Shown: one piece after another, positions 1 through 8,366 of the stretch
Layout of the letters: each line of letters begins with the position of its first letter
Position numbering within the stretch: position 1 is the stretch's first letter
From: JALZOC01 sp035758845
GTDB lineage: Bacteria > Acidobacteriota > Vicinamibacteria > Vicinamibacterales > 2-12-FULL-66-21
Length of the DNA stretch: 64,000 nucleotides
NCBI GenBank assembly: GCA_035758845.1
Contig: DASTVZ010000051.1
Coordinates: forward strand, 1-64,000
Direction of reading: 5' to 3'
Translations under genes and position numbers: made by a program
Notes under the pieces: generated by a model
Told to the model about the DNA's origin: nothing
The model's input: only the letters and a program-made list of their open reading frames with translations
Databases searched by the model: none

Positions 1-663
1 GTCGTGAAGGCGATCGTCACATCGCAAGGCGCGGGGTCACTGGAGCGATCGTTCATGTTCGACATCGGTTCCGGGGGGGCGCTCGTTCTCCATAGTCCGT
101 TCGTGACGGAGCACAGGCTCCCTGGTCCGGACATGAAGACCATCCGTGCTATCGGTGGAGCCGGTGCCGGAGGCCGCACGGCGGGTCGTTTCGGACGCGT
201 GACGACGCTGAGGATCGGATCCTTCGTCATCGCCAATCCGATCGCACTCTTCTCGGAGGATACGGCTGGCGCGTTCGCGGATCCTTCGCTGGCCGGCAAC
301 ATCGGCGCCCGGATCGCGAGCAGGTTCCGGATCTTTTTTGATTACGGCCGCCGCCGGATGATCCTCGAACCATCGCCGACGTTTGCCGAACCATTCGACC
401 ACGCCTTCAGCGGCATCGCCTTGCGCGCCGAGCGGCCGGACTACCACGCATTCCGCGTGCGCGAAGTACTCGAAGAGTCTCCGGCAACCGATGCCGGTCT
501 GGCGGTGGGAGACATCATCGTGTCAATCGACGGTGCGCCGGCCGAGAGCCTCACGTTGTCGGCGATCAACGAGATGCTGGAAAAACCAGTGACTCGTGAG
601 CTCGTCATTCGCCGCGGAGAGCAAACCATGAGGACGACGCTGACGCCGAAGAGACCCATCTAG
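1..663 (+). CDS. Aspartyl protease-like/PDZ protein, 5' truncated
   Basis: The reading frame is open from the first base of the window, so the N-terminus lies outside. About 220 C-terminal residues are visible. FDIGSGGALVL (about residues 19-29 of the visible part) fits the D-x-G-S catalytic turn of a retropepsin-like aspartyl protease lobe. The last 75 residues form a PDZ domain, with SPATDAGLAVGDIIVSIDG as carboxylate-binding and core motifs. Aspartyl protease plus PDZ proteins of this layout are common secreted or periplasmic proteins in Acidobacteriota. The signal peptide and the other lobe cannot be seen. The GTG at position 4 is probably internal. Confidence 0.75.
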   Translation, partial: VVKAIVTSQGAGSLERSFMFDIGSGGALVLHSPFVTEHRLPGPDMKTIRAIGGAGAGGRTAGRFGRVTTLRIGSFVIANPIALFSEDTAGAFADPSLAGNIGARIASRFRIFFDYGRRRMILEPSPTFAEPFDHAFSGIALRAERPDYHAFRVREVLEESPATDAGLAVGDIIVSIDGAPAESLTLSAINEMLEKPVTRELVIRRGEQTMRTTLTPKRPI

Positions 664-719
664 CGCGGCCACGGCGGCGCCACAAAGGTAAGATCGAGAG
701 CGCGAACGTAGCGCATTCG

Positions 720-1259
720 ATGGAGGCGTGGATGACGCTAGAGGCCGACTTCCTGACGAGCGCAGCCGACAAGCTGGCTGAAAACTTGGACCGCATCGAG
801 ACCTGTCTGACAGATCTCCCGCCGTCATCCCTCTGGAGACGCGATTCGGAAAACGAGAATGCGGTCGGCAACTAGCTTCTGCATCTGGAAGGGAACGTCC
901 GACAGTGGATTCTGTCCGGCATTGGAGCTGAGCCCGATGAACGTGACCGCCCCAGCGAATTCTCGGCGCGCACCGGTGCAAACGCTTCGGTGTTATTCGC
1001 AAAGCTGCAAGGCACCGTGGGTGAGGCTGTGGCTCTGATCCGCTCTCTGCCACACCGGCGGCTCACCGAGGCGGTCTCCATTCAAGGCTACGACACCACC
1101 GTGCTCTCTGCCATCTTCCACGTCGTTGAACATTTTTCCGGGCACACCTATCAGATCATTCTCCTGACCAAGCGCTTCACTGGAAAAGATCTCGGTTTTT
1201 ACAGTTACTTGGACCGAACGGGCCGGAGAGAAACCGAGCAGGCGAGCGATCTTCCTTAG
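720..1259 (+). pseudogene. DinB/DUF1572-like gene with an in-frame amber stop
   Basis: A frame of 180 codons from ATG 720 (alternative ATG 732) is interrupted only by TAG at 873-875, codon 52. Both sides read as one DUF1572 (DinB-superfamily four-helix) protein: upstream NENAVGN, then the stop, then LLHLEGNVRQWILSG, and later a histidine motif (HVVEHFSGH). In this family the sequence N-x-V-G-N-L-x-L-H-L is continuous, so TAG replaces a leucine codon, which one base change from TTG would explain. The frame stays intact after the stop, so the lesion is recent, a sequencing error, or read through. DinB-like proteins of this type are putative metal-binding enzymes of unknown substrate. Confidence 0.7.
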
Positions 1260-1424
1260 GGCGAGTAACTGCCGGGACGCGCGCCGCTCTCGTTGGAGTG
1301 AGCGGACGAACTAAACCGGGAGCGGGTCCGCCGCCGTGGATCACAACTTGCGACGACCTCTCAATTATATCAGCTCGCAGCGACAGACTGGTTTTGAGTG
1401 CGCCGGCGTCCGCATAATGCGGAA

Positions 1425-2168
1425 ATGCAACTTGCTGTCAACGATGTCGATCTTCACTACGAAACAAGCGGGGAGGGTGAACCGCTTCTGTGGCTGCACG
1501 GGTTCATGGGTGCAGGCGCCGACTGGAAGTACATCTTCAACGTGCCACCCGCAGGCTTTCAGCTAATCGCTCCGGATCTGCGCGGGCACGGCGCATCGAC
1601 GAATCCATCCGCCAAGTTCTCATTCCGCGAAGCTGCACACGATGTCCGCGCCTTGCTCGATGAATTGCGGCTCACACGGGTGCGTGCAATTGGCGTGAGC
1701 GGTGGCGGGCTGACGCTGCTCCACCTCGCGACGATGAAGCCTGAGCTCGTCGATGCGATGGTGATCGTCAGCGCGCCGCCATATTTCCCTCAACAAGCGC
1801 GGTCGATCCAGCGGAACGCCACTGAAGCGATGTTTGGTGCAGCCGAACTGGAGTTACTGCGAAAGCGCCACATTCAAGGCGAGGATCAGCTTCAGCAGCT
1901 CCTGGCGCAGGCACGTGCGTTTGCCGAGTCGTATGACGACGTGAATTTCACGCCGCCCTATTTGGCAACGATTGCCGCCGACACGCTGATTGTCTTTGGC
2001 GACCGCGATCCGCTTTATCCGGTGTCGCTTGCCTTCGAGTTGCACGCAGCGATACCGCGGTCTCACTTATGGGTCATTCCGAACGGCGGACACGGGCCGG
2101 TGTTCGGAGAAACAGCGTCGTTGTTTGCACAAACCGCGCTGTCATTCCTGCGCGGCGAATGGAAGTAG
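1425..2168 (+). CDS. Alpha/beta-fold hydrolase
   Basis: A 247-residue protein. The catalytic triad is visible: the oxyanion-loop motif HGFMG (25-29), nucleophile Ser92 in the elbow GVSGG, Asp195 in FGDRDPLYP and His223 in NGGHG. Length and motif spacing fit a single-domain AB-hydrolase_1 esterase, peroxidase or C-C hydrolase; the substrate cannot be predicted. I chose ATG 1425 (MQLAVNDVDLHYET) because family members start just before this strand. An in-frame GTG at 1398 would add nine residues with no similarity. No strong Shine-Dalgarno is visible. No signal peptide, so probably cytoplasmic. It stands alone, upstream of an oppositely oriented tRNA gene. Confidence 0.85.
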   Translation: MQLAVNDVDLHYETSGEGEPLLWLHGFMGAGADWKYIFNVPPAGFQLIAPDLRGHGASTNPSAKFSFREAAHDVRALLDELRLTRVRAIGVSGGGLTLLHLATMKPELVDAMVIVSAPPYFPQQARSIQRNATEAMFGAAELELLRKRHIQGEDQLQQLLAQARAFAESYDDVNFTPPYLATIAADTLIVFGDRDPLYPVSLAFELHAAIPRSHLWVIPNGGHGPVFGETASLFAQTALSFLRGEWK

Positions 2169-2215
2169 GTGTCCGCCCTCGCGTGGACTGGATCATGACG
2201 CGAGCGAAGGGGGTG

Positions 2216-2302
2216 CGGAGAGGGAGGGATTCGAACCCCCGGTACCCTTCCGGGTACAGTGGTTTTCAAGACCACCGCCATCGACCACTCGGCCACCTCT
2301 CC
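2216..2302 (-). tRNA. tRNA-Ser (anticodon UGA)
   Basis: The reverse strand folds as a class II tRNA of 87 nt. The acceptor strands GGAGAGG (2302-2296) and CCTCTCC (2223-2217) pair fully. The T-loop is TTCGAAT. The anticodon loop is TTGAAAA with anticodon TGA, and a long variable arm (TACCCGGAAGGGTA) is present, all typical of tRNA-Ser. The discriminator base is G, and CCA is not encoded because GCAC follows. tRNA-Ser genes are frequent integration targets, but no integrase lies next to this one. Confidence 0.95.
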
Positions 2303-2629
2303 GTGCTGAGGAATCCTTACTAGACAAGCAGTTGCGGCTTTCGCGATCTTACGACAGATGCGACGAATTACGACCTTTCAGTCGTGACGGGGACAATTTC
2401 GGGGACGTGATCGATCATGTCTTCACGTTGCACGCTTGGAGTCTCGCTTTGTCACGCCGTGCTGTAAACGACCAAGTCTCGCGCGCACGCGGACGTAATG
2501 CGCTGCCTCCTGGCGAAGCCTGAATGCATTCACTCAAAGGCCGCCGCGAAAGACCGGTCTGGCGTTCCTCCTATGCAGATAGGCCACCTCCAAGTAACAC
2601 GGCCGCTGGATACGGAGTACGGAAAGCCG
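2303..2629. other. Intergenic region upstream of tRNA-Ser and lipoprotein gene
   Basis: About 330 bp between the 5' end of the minus-strand tRNA and the start of the plus-strand lipoprotein gene. It should hold both promoters. No conserved gene, direct repeat of the tRNA end or integrase remnant was recognised. Confidence 0.5.
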
Positions 2630-3460
2630 ATGAACCCAAACTCTGCGAGATACCTCGCGATCGTTGTACCCGCTCTGCTGGCGCTGATGACGTTGCAGAG
2701 TGGCTGTAATAGAGGACCGACCGGTCCGGAGTTGCCGATTCGCGCTGCCACACCGCCGCCAACCTCGACGGACGCACCAACTTTCGAAGTTTCCTTGTCC
2801 GGACCGGTTGCCGACAACATTGGGAGGCCGCTCGCGGATGCCAGGGTCGAAGTGATCGACGGTCAGAGGCGTGGTGTCTTTGCACTAACAGATTCGTCGG
2901 GTAACTATGCGCTTCCCGGCGCGTTTTCGGGATCGGTTACCCTTCGTGCGTCGAAGGCCGGTTATCTCGCAGCGACGCAGACATTCTTTGGCGGGCGGCC
3001 GGGAGAAAACATCTTTGGCTTTCGCCTGCAAACTCAGTCCTCGGTGACCTTGCTTGGTACCTACACGCTGACGATTACTGCGGATCCGGTTTGTGCGGCG
3101 CTGCCACTCGAGGCGCGAAGCCGCACATACGAGGCAACCGCCGCCCCAGCGCCGAATTCACCGAACATTTACCTTCTGACCTTGAGCGGCGCTACGTTTT
3201 CCTTCAGCTTCAGCAGAGTGATCGCTGCTGTCGCCGGCGATTTCGTCTCGCTTCACTTCGACTCTGACATCGATGCTGGTCCGCTGACGGAGGAACTCGG
3301 AGGGGCGACGACGATTTCGTTCCTCGGCCAGGCCAGCGGGTTGTTCGATGGACGCAGCATCTCAGCTCCTTTTAGTGGCGAGCTGGTGTACCGGTCCGCC
3401 AACGCCCCGCAGATACAGTGCACGTCATCCGCGCATACGCTCACTCTGGCGCGACCCTGA
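2630..3460 (+). CDS. Lipoprotein with carboxypeptidase-regulatory-like domain
   Basis: A 276-residue protein. ATG 2630 is preceded by GGAAAG and gives a good lipoprotein signal peptide: MNPNSARY, then a hydrophobic stretch ending in the lipobox LQSGC. The open frame extends upstream to 2498, but that part has no signal character. Residues about 50-120 match the CarboxypepD_reg-like beta-sandwich (GRPLADARVEVIDG, then DSSGNYALPGAF, then GYLAATQTF), a fold found in many exported Acidobacteriota and Bacteroidota proteins. The remaining 150 residues are beta-rich with no recognised domain. Probably anchored in the outer membrane facing the periplasm or surface. Substrate unknown. Confidence 0.8.
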   Translation: MNPNSARYLAIVVPALLALMTLQSGCNRGPTGPELPIRAATPPPTSTDAPTFEVSLSGPVADNIGRPLADARVEVIDGQRRGVFALTDSSGNYALPGAFSGSVTLRASKAGYLAATQTFFGGRPGENIFGFRLQTQSSVTLLGTYTLTITADPVCAALPLEARSRTYEATAAPAPNSPNIYLLTLSGATFSFSFSRVIAAVAGDFVSLHFDSDIDAGPLTEELGGATTISFLGQASGLFDGRSISAPFSGELVYRSANAPQIQCTSSAHTLTLARP

Positions 3461-3495
3461 ATCGAGCGGGAGGACGAACGAGCCGAGCCGCGACT

Positions 3496-3795
3496 CTAGC
3501 GATTCACAGTCCGGCTCGGCCGCTTGAAGGTGTAGATCGTCTCGGTCATCAACGCATCATCGACACGGATTTCGCGGCGAGTCATTCCGACGAGCTCCCA
3601 CCCTTGCTGCCCTAAGCCGTTCAAAATGACGTCCGGGTTCCCCGCTTCGCGGCGAGGTTCGATTCGGCTGATCTCAGTGTGGTAGTCCCACAACTGAAGC
3701 GTGTCACCGGGACGTTGGGTCTGAGCCACGACACCCACGGCTCCGAGAACAAAAACTGTGATAACCAACATGAGTGCCAGCGCACGTGTACTCAT
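3496..3795 (-). CDS. Small exported DUF4177-like protein
   Basis: A 99-residue protein. ATG 3795 is preceded by GGAGGA at good spacing. The N-terminus is a signal peptide or membrane anchor (MSTRALALMLVITVFVLG). The mature part contains LNGLGQQGWELVGM, the hallmark of DUF4177-type small beta-alpha proteins, in which a tyrosine/tryptophan strand (LQLWDYHTEISR) precedes the G-x-x-G-W-E-L helix. Function unknown. It is transcribed divergently from the riboswitch-kup unit, sharing the region 3796-3900. Confidence 0.75.
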   Translation of the reverse strand: MSTRALALMLVITVFVLGAVGVVAQTQRPGDTLQLWDYHTEISRIEPRREAGNPDVILNGLGQQGWELVGMTRREIRVDDALMTETIYTFKRPSRTVNR

Positions 3796-3899
3796 AGTTC
3801 CTCCAGCTCGTTGACAGCGCAGTACTGGGCTGCGGCTGGGCCAATTGTGAACCGGATTGCCGACCGGATTGCCGACCTTTGACCTGCCCGTGAGGCGGG

Positions 3900-4057
3900 C
3901 GTATGCTCGAAGGAGCCGAATTCGCGCATCGACAGCGCGAAGCGGGGGAACCAGTGGGCGAGCCTGATGCTCGCCTGGGGGCACATCCGGCCCGGTGATC
4001 GGAGGAGGACCTTCAACCTCCAGCCCGTCAGCTAACCTCGCAGGCGCTTTGGAGGAT
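3900..4057 (+). promoter_or_regulatory. c-di-AMP riboswitch (ydaO/yuaA type) leader of kup
   Basis: The leader holds the conserved blocks of the ydaO-yuaA RNA (Rfam RF00379) in the correct order. GGAGCCGAATTCG is near 3912, CGAAGCGGGGGAACCA near 3939 and GGTGATC near 3995. The 3' signature CCGTCAGCTAACCTCG at 4025-4040 is followed by CAGGCG (4041-4046). Conserved blocks are separated by variable hairpins such as GGGCGAGCCTGATGCTCGCC. The aptamer ends about five bases before the GGAGG ribosome site (4051) of kup, so ligand binding could act on translation as well as on termination. In known cases c-di-AMP binding switches potassium uptake genes off, which fits kup downstream. Exact P1 ends are uncertain. 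Confidence 0.88.
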
Positions 4058-4064
4058 GTTTTGA

Positions 4065-6047
4065 ATGCCGTCACTGACCGGGGTTTGGCGCCTGCTATCC
4101 GGTAACACCTCCACGTCGTCTCCCCAATTGTCATCCGCGATTGCTCGCACGGCTGCCCGGCCGAGCCAGGAGGCTCATTCGGGGCACTCCTCCAGTCTGG
4201 GTCTGCTGACGCTTGGCGCTATCGGCGTCGTCTACGGCGACATCGGGACGAGTCCGCTGTACGCGCTTCGCGAATGTTTTCACGGTCAGCACGGTATCGC
4301 GCCGACACACGACAACGTTCTTGGCGTGTTGTCGCTGATCTTCTGGTCACTGACGCTCATCATTTCAATCAAATACATCCTCTTCGTCATGCGCGCGGAC
4401 AACAACGGCGAAGGGGGCATCCTCGCGCTGCTGGCGCTCGTCGCCCAGTCGCCGGATGCAAAGAAAAAGAGTCGCGCGAGCCTGATTGCGCTTGGTCTGT
4501 TCGGAGCCGCACTACTCTACGGCGACGGCATGATCACGCCTGCGATTTCAGTGCTTGGCGCCGTCGAGGGACTCGAGGTCGTCACGCATATTTTCGAGCC
4601 CTACATCGTTCCGATTACGTTGGTCATTCTCGTGGCGCTCTTCATGATCCAATCGCACGGAACGACTCGCGTCGGGATGCTGTTCGGCCCAGTGATGGTC
4701 GTGTGGTTCATCACGATCGCGGTTCTTGGTCTGACCTGGATCGTGAAGGAACCCGGCGTGCTCGCAGCATTCAATCCGTTGCACGCCCTGACGTTCTTTC
4801 GTGCGAATGGGTGGCACGGCTTCGTGGTTCTGGGCGCCGTCTTCCTGGTGGTAACCGGTGGCGAAGCGTTGTATGCCGACATGGGGCACTTTGGTCCAAA
4901 GCCAATTCGACTCGCCTGGTTTTCGATTGTGTTGCCGGCGCTCTTCCTGAACTACCTGGGCCAGGGTGCAATGATTCTGCTCAACCCGGCCGCCGCTTCG
5001 TCTCCGTTTTATCTCATGGCCCCGCGCTGGGGACTGCTGGCGCTTGTGGTGCTGGCGACGCTTGCGGCGATTATTGCGTCGCAAGCGCTGATCTCCGGCG
5101 CGTTCTCGCTGACGCGCCAGGCGATTCAGCTGGGTTACTCTCCGCGTCTCGACATCGAGTACACGTCGGAACATCACCAGGGACAGATTTACATCTCTCA
5201 GGTGAACTGGGCGCTGATGTTCGCCACCCTCGGACTGGTTGTTGGGTTCCAATCGTCCAGTGCCCTTGCCGCGGCATACGGTATTGCCGTCACCCTGACG
5301 ATGCTCATCACGACGATGCTGGCGTATCTGGTCGCGAGAGGAGCATGGGGTGTTCGCCGCGTTGTCGCCGGCTCGATTGCGCTGTTCTTCTTCCTGATCG
5401 AGTTCAGCTTCTTCGGCGCCAACCTGCTCAAGGTGATGCATGGCGGGTGGTTTCCACTTGTGGTCGGCGCGGTGGTGTACACCATTCTGTCGACATGGAA
5501 AAGCGGCCGCGCGCTGCTGGCCAGCCGTATGCGCGAGAAGCTGTATCCGTTCGATCGGTTCCTGCAGGACATCGAGGCGTTCCCGCCGCAGCGGGTGACC
5601 GGTACAGCCGTGTTCATGACGAGCAACCTGACCGGCACGCCGCCGACGCTTCTCCACAATCTGCAGCACAACAAGGTGCTGCACGAGCGGGTCATTCTGC
5701 TGACGGTCGTCACGAGCGACACGCCGTATGTCGCACCAGACAAGCGAACTCTTGTCGAACCACTCGGGCATGGCTTCTATCGCCTGACCGTCAGGTACGG
5801 ATTCATGGAGGAGCCCGACGTACCCGAGGCGCTGAGCCAGGCGTCAGTCCATGGATTTCAGATCGATCTGAACGAAACCACGTTTTTCCTCGGACTCGAA
5901 ACGCTGCTGGCGACACGGCGGCCCGGCCTGCCGCTCTGGCGCGAGCGCTTGTTCGTGCTGATCTCAAGGAATGCCGTTCGGGCCAACGCGTTCTTCAAGA
6001 TTCCGCCTGAGCGCGTGGTCGAGTTGGGGATGCAGGTTGAGCTCTGA
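4065..6047 (+). CDS. kup: Kup-type low-affinity potassium transporter
   Basis: A 660-residue protein of the KUP/HAK/KT family, which imports K+ with protons across the inner membrane. The first transmembrane helix carries the signature GVVYGDIGTSPLYALRE (residues about 55-71), followed by about 12 hydrophobic helices including YGDGMITPAISVLGAVEG. A C-terminal soluble domain (about 490-660) contains FLQDIEAFPPQRVTGTAVFM and ends ERVVELGMQVEL, typical of full-length members (E. coli Kup is about 620). ATG 4065 follows GGAGG at 4051. The extra 35 residues at the N-terminus are variable and probably cytoplasmic. The upstream c-di-AMP riboswitch predicts control by potassium and turgor state. Confidence 0.96.
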   Translation: MPSLTGVWRLLSGNTSTSSPQLSSAIARTAARPSQEAHSGHSSSLGLLTLGAIGVVYGDIGTSPLYALRECFHGQHGIAPTHDNVLGVLSLIFWSLTLIISIKYILFVMRADNNGEGGILALLALVAQSPDAKKKSRASLIALGLFGAALLYGDGMITPAISVLGAVEGLEVVTHIFEPYIVPITLVILVALFMIQSHGTTRVGMLFGPVMVVWFITIAVLGLTWIVKEPGVLAAFNPLHALTFFRANGWHGFVVLGAVFLVVTGGEALYADMGHFGPKPIRLAWFSIVLPALFLNYLGQGAMILLNPAAASSPFYLMAPRWGLLALVVLATLAAIIASQALISGAFSLTRQAIQLGYSPRLDIEYTSEHHQGQIYISQVNWALMFATLGLVVGFQSSSALAAAYGIAVTLTMLITTMLAYLVARGAWGVRRVVAGSIALFFFLIEFSFFGANLLKVMHGGWFPLVVGAVVYTILSTWKSGRALLASRMREKLYPFDRFLQDIEAFPPQRVTGTAVFMTSNLTGTPPTLLHNLQHNKVLHERVILLTVVTSDTPYVAPDKRTLVEPLGHGFYRLTVRYGFMEEPDVPEALSQASVHGFQIDLNETTFFLGLETLLATRRPGLPLWRERLFVLISRNAVRANAFFKIPPERVVELGMQVEL

Positions 6048-6049
6048 AT

Positions 6050-6272
6050 CACTCATCACTCATCACTCATCGTGAATCACTAATCGTGAATCCCTAATCG
6101 TGAATCCCTAATCGTGAATCCCTTATCCTTGAATCGATGAATCCTCTTATCCACGATCTGCCGGTTCCGGCATGGTGTCAGGGTCGCGACTGCGATTCCA
6201 CGATTCAAGATTCGACGATTCAATGATTCAGGGATGAGCGATTCCCGATGAGTGATCAGTGATGAGTGATTC
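6050..6272. repeat. Heptamer-phased inverted repeat array
   Basis: From 6050 to 6126 there are eleven consecutive 7-mers: CACTCAT three times, then CGTGAAT alternating with CACTAAT, CCCTAAT and CCCTTAT. After a non-repetitive centre (about 6150-6190), 6193-6272 carries complementary 7-mers (ACGATTC, TGAGTGA, TCAGTGA), so the arms can pair as a long imperfect hairpin. The second arm reaches into the start codon of the next gene (ATG 6262). Confidence 0.85.
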
Positions 6273-7005
6273 GAGCTTCAGCGACTGGCTCGGCGCGCTG
6301 GAGGCTCGGCATCTCTCGAATCTGAGACCATCGGAGGTCTCGCGCGCCCTGAGGTCGCTCTCAGCGTTTTACGTCGAGCGCCGCTCCAGACTCGCCACAG
6401 GCGCCGCGCTCAATACCGCGGGGAAGCGCGCGGCGTTTGCCTTGTTCTATGGGCCGCTTCACTTCCTGATCACGCGTGAGATCATCACCGCGATCGAGCG
6501 CGCCCGATATGTCGCACAGATACTCGACCTTGGGTGCGGCACCGGCGCGGCCGGCGCGGCGTGGGCGCTTGCGAGCGGACGGTGCACGATTAACGGCATC
6601 GACAGGCATCCATGGACCGTCGACGAGGCGAATTGGACCTATCGACAGCTCGGTATTACCGGCTATGCCGGGCAGGCGAGCATTGCGCGTGCGCCAATTC
6701 GTGGACGCAAAGGACACGGGATTCTTGCCGCGTATGCGATCAACGAACTCGATGATGAGACGCGCGCCGGACTCATACTTCGACTGCTCGAGGCGAAAGA
6801 AAGCGGGTCTCACGTCCTAGTGATTGAACCCATCGCCAAACGTGCGCTCACGTGGTGGTCCGACTGGGAGCAACGGTTTCTGAGTGCGGGAGGAAGGGCT
6901 GATGAATGGCGGTTCCGAACGGAGCTGCCCGAGCGGCAGCGTCTTCTTGGCCGTGCTGCCGGCCTGGATCCGCGCGAACTGACCGCCCGTTCGCTGTGGA
7001 TGTAA
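6262..7005 (+). CDS. SAM-dependent methyltransferase (Rsm22-like possible)
   Basis: A 247-residue Rossmann-fold methyltransferase. Motif I is ILDLGCGTGAAGAAWAL (about residues 93-109), followed by NGIDRHPWTVDEANW as motif II and by AYAINEL in the motif IV position. The order and the Trp/Tyr-rich C-terminus resemble the Rsm22 (ribosomal small subunit) family, but the substrate is not certain. ATG 6262 lies inside the heptamer repeat array, and a GTG at 6259 is also possible. No recognisable ribosome-binding site precedes either, so translation is probably weak or leaderless. It follows kup in the same direction. Confidence 0.75.
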   Translation: MSDSSFSDWLGALEARHLSNLRPSEVSRALRSLSAFYVERRSRLATGAALNTAGKRAAFALFYGPLHFLITREIITAIERARYVAQILDLGCGTGAAGAAWALASGRCTINGIDRHPWTVDEANWTYRQLGITGYAGQASIARAPIRGRKGHGILAAYAINELDDETRAGLILRLLEAKESGSHVLVIEPIAKRALTWWSDWEQRFLSAGGRADEWRFRTELPERQRLLGRAAGLDPRELTARSLWM

Positions 7006-7057
7006 ACCTGAAATAGAATTCCGGAAGCCCGGCGCTCCGGGGAGGATACGACATCGA

Positions 7058-8335
7058 ATGGCACAGGCCACCGCCCCGACCACGCCGCGCCGCGGCCTCA
7101 CGCTTACTCAACAGATTTTCATCGGCCTCATTCTCGGCATCATTGTCGGCGCGATTGTCGACGCCACGCACCCCGAGTACGCGGTCTACTTCCGTCCGTT
7201 CAGCCAGTTGTTCCTGCGGCTGATCAAGATGGTGATCGCGCCGTTGATTTTTGCCACGCTGGTCGCAGGGATCGCCGGCGCCGGTCACTTCAAGGTCGTC
7301 GGACGAATGGGACTACGCGCGCTGATCTATTTCGAGGTGGTGACGACGCTGGCCCTGATCATCGGCCTGGCGGCCGTCAACTTCACGAAGCCTGGCGTCG
7401 GCGTGAATCTCCCGATGGGCGCGCACTCCGACATCACGGCGAAGCCGCAGACCTGGGATCAGATCCTGCTCCATGTGGTCCCGGAGTCCGTGATCGACGC
7501 GATGGCGCGGGGAGACGTGCTGCAAATCGTCGTGTTCAGCATCATCTTTGGCATCGCGCTCGGCATGATCGGTGAAAAAGGACGTCCGGTGATCGTCTGG
7601 TGCGAGGTGCTTGCGGAAACGATGTTCAAGTTCACGAACCTCGTGATGCACTACGCGCCGATTGGCGTCGGTGCGGCGATCGCGTACACCGTCGGCCATG
7701 GCGGACTCGGCGTGCTGTATAACCTGGCCTGGCTCGTCGCGACGCTGTATGGCGCGCTGGCGGTGCTCATCCTTGCTGTGTTTCTTCCAGTTGCCATCAT
7801 GTTCAAAGTGCCGCTGCGAAAGTTCATTCGCGCGGTCAAGGAGCCGGCAATCATCGCGTTTTCCACGACCTCGAGCGAAGCGGCGTTGCCGCGTGCCATG
7901 GAGGTTCTCGAGCGTCTCGGTGTGCCGCGACGGATCGTCTCGTTCGTCCTGCCGCTCGGCTACAGCTTCAATCTTGATGGAACGACGTTGTATTTATCGC
8001 TCGCCGCGGTGTTTGTGGCTCAGGCGGCCGGAGTACAACTGACCGCGTCGCAGCAGGTCACAATGCTGATTACTCTGATGCTGACGAGCAAGGGTGTGGC
8101 CGGAGTGCCGCGAGCGTCGCTCGTGATTCTTGCCGGCACACTCGCCAGTTATGGATTGCCGCTCGAGGGCGTGACGCTGATTCTCGGCGTTGACGAACTG
8201 ATGGATATGGCGCGAACGATGACCAACGTGATCGGCAATTGCCTCGCCACCGTTGTGATTGCCAAGTGGGAAGGTGAGTTCGTCGAGGCCTCCGACCAAG
8301 AGTTGGAACTCGCGGCGGCGCGCGGCGAAATCTGA
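7058..8335 (+). CDS. Dicarboxylate/amino acid:cation symporter (DAACS family)
   Basis: A 425-residue inner-membrane symporter. Family motifs are present: an N-terminal helix with GLILGIIVGAIV, the re-entrant serine-rich loop AFSTTSSEAALPRAMEVL, the NLDGTTLY motif and TSKGVAGVPRASLVILAGT, then the substrate-binding helix with DELMDMARTMTNVIGNCLATVVI. These residues coordinate Na+ or H+ and the carboxylate substrate in GltPh/DctA. The C-terminal DELMDMART..N arrangement is shared by glutamate/aspartate and C4-dicarboxylate carriers, so the substrate is not resolved. ATG 7058 is preceded by GGGGAGGAT. It starts 52 bp after the methyltransferase. Confidence 0.94.
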   Translation: MAQATAPTTPRRGLTLTQQIFIGLILGIIVGAIVDATHPEYAVYFRPFSQLFLRLIKMVIAPLIFATLVAGIAGAGHFKVVGRMGLRALIYFEVVTTLALIIGLAAVNFTKPGVGVNLPMGAHSDITAKPQTWDQILLHVVPESVIDAMARGDVLQIVVFSIIFGIALGMIGEKGRPVIVWCEVLAETMFKFTNLVMHYAPIGVGAAIAYTVGHGGLGVLYNLAWLVATLYGALAVLILAVFLPVAIMFKVPLRKFIRAVKEPAIIAFSTTSSEAALPRAMEVLERLGVPRRIVSFVLPLGYSFNLDGTTLYLSLAAVFVAQAAGVQLTASQQVTMLITLMLTSKGVAGVPRASLVILAGTLASYGLPLEGVTLILGVDELMDMARTMTNVIGNCLATVVIAKWEGEFVEASDQELELAAARGEI

Positions 8336-8366
8336 TGTGGCCGTACCTCGAAGGGGCCTGTAGCAC

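Noticed and set aside
2216..2629. tRNA-Ser as a genomic island attachment site
   Set aside because: No integrase, no direct repeat of the tRNA end and no change in gene type on either side was found.
4548..5771. Long 407-codon open frame on the minus strand across kup
   Set aside because: It is the antisense shadow of the strongly supported kup gene, rich in Arg/His/Gln, with no family motifs or ribosome site.
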